Origin: Bacilli bacterium
GTDB lineage: Bacteria; Bacillota_I; Bacilli_A; RF39; UBA660
NCBI GenBank assembly: GCA_900753645.1
Contig: CAADZW010000048.1
Location: 1-11,967, forward strand
Length of the DNA stretch: 11,967 nt
Reading direction: 5' to 3'
The notes under the pieces are model-generated. The model ran no database searches, was not told where the DNA came from, and saw only the letters and a list, made by a program, of their open reading frames with translations. The position numbers were made by a program, and so were the translations under genes. Below are positions 11,967 through 11,967 of this stretch, piece by piece. How positions within the stretch are numbered: the first letter of the stretch is position 1; each line of letters starts with the position of its first letter.

Positions 11967-11967
11967 A

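Overview
This is an AT-rich window (roughly 30% GC by eye) from a low-GC, endospore-forming Firmicute of the Bacilli type. The forespore sigma factor and spoVA genes point to a spore former. Trp is written TGG and TGA closes spoVAD, tsaE and rimI, so the code is standard and this is not a UGA-recoding mollicute. An uncultured Erysipelotrichales or RF39-like gut lineage would fit, but that placement is inference. Every gene I can support lies on the minus strand, so transcription runs from high to low coordinates.

In transcription order, the right part (11967-10012) holds the C-terminal end of a probable all-alpha NTP pyrophosphohydrolase, a trimeric-type dUTPase (dut) and tyrosyl-tRNA synthetase (tyrS), packed with 1-nt gaps. 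Next, behind a clear housekeeping promoter, comes the tsaE-tsaB-rimI-tsaD cluster (9988-7531) for the tRNA t6A37 modification, with overlapping genes and an intrinsic terminator. uvrA (7449-4639) is a single gene with its own promoter and terminator. After it comes a 635-residue exported protein (4554-2647) with a signal peptide, a discoidin-like and an Ig-like region, about 200 residues of coiled coil and one C-terminal membrane segment. I do not recognise it.

The left part is the sporulation block: a SpoIIAA-like STAS gene, a SigF/SigG-type sigma gene, a terminator, then spoVAC-spoVAD-spoVAE (the last cut by the window edge). The order follows the classical spoIIAA-spoIIAB-sigF-spoVA synteny of Bacillus, with one striking exception: spoIIAB, the anti-sigma factor and protein kinase, is missing. 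Only 8 bases separate the STAS gene from the sigma gene. At the position of the serine that SpoIIAB phosphorylates, the STAS protein has a cysteine (DCYG instead of DSSG). The sigma factor is also about 35 residues shorter at its N terminus than Bacillus SigF. Together these suggest that the partner-switching control of the first forespore sigma factor has been lost or rebuilt in this lineage.

The promoters support a reduced forespore circuit. A SigF-like promoter (TGTATA, then TGCTAAATTA) precedes the STAS-sigma pair and a SigG-like promoter (TGTATA, then CATAATA) precedes spoVAC. In both, the -10 ends just before the Shine-Dalgarno sequence, so leaders would be only about 12-16 nt. The SigF-like promoter also indicates that the STAS gene starts at a TTG at 2578 and not at the ATG at 2611.
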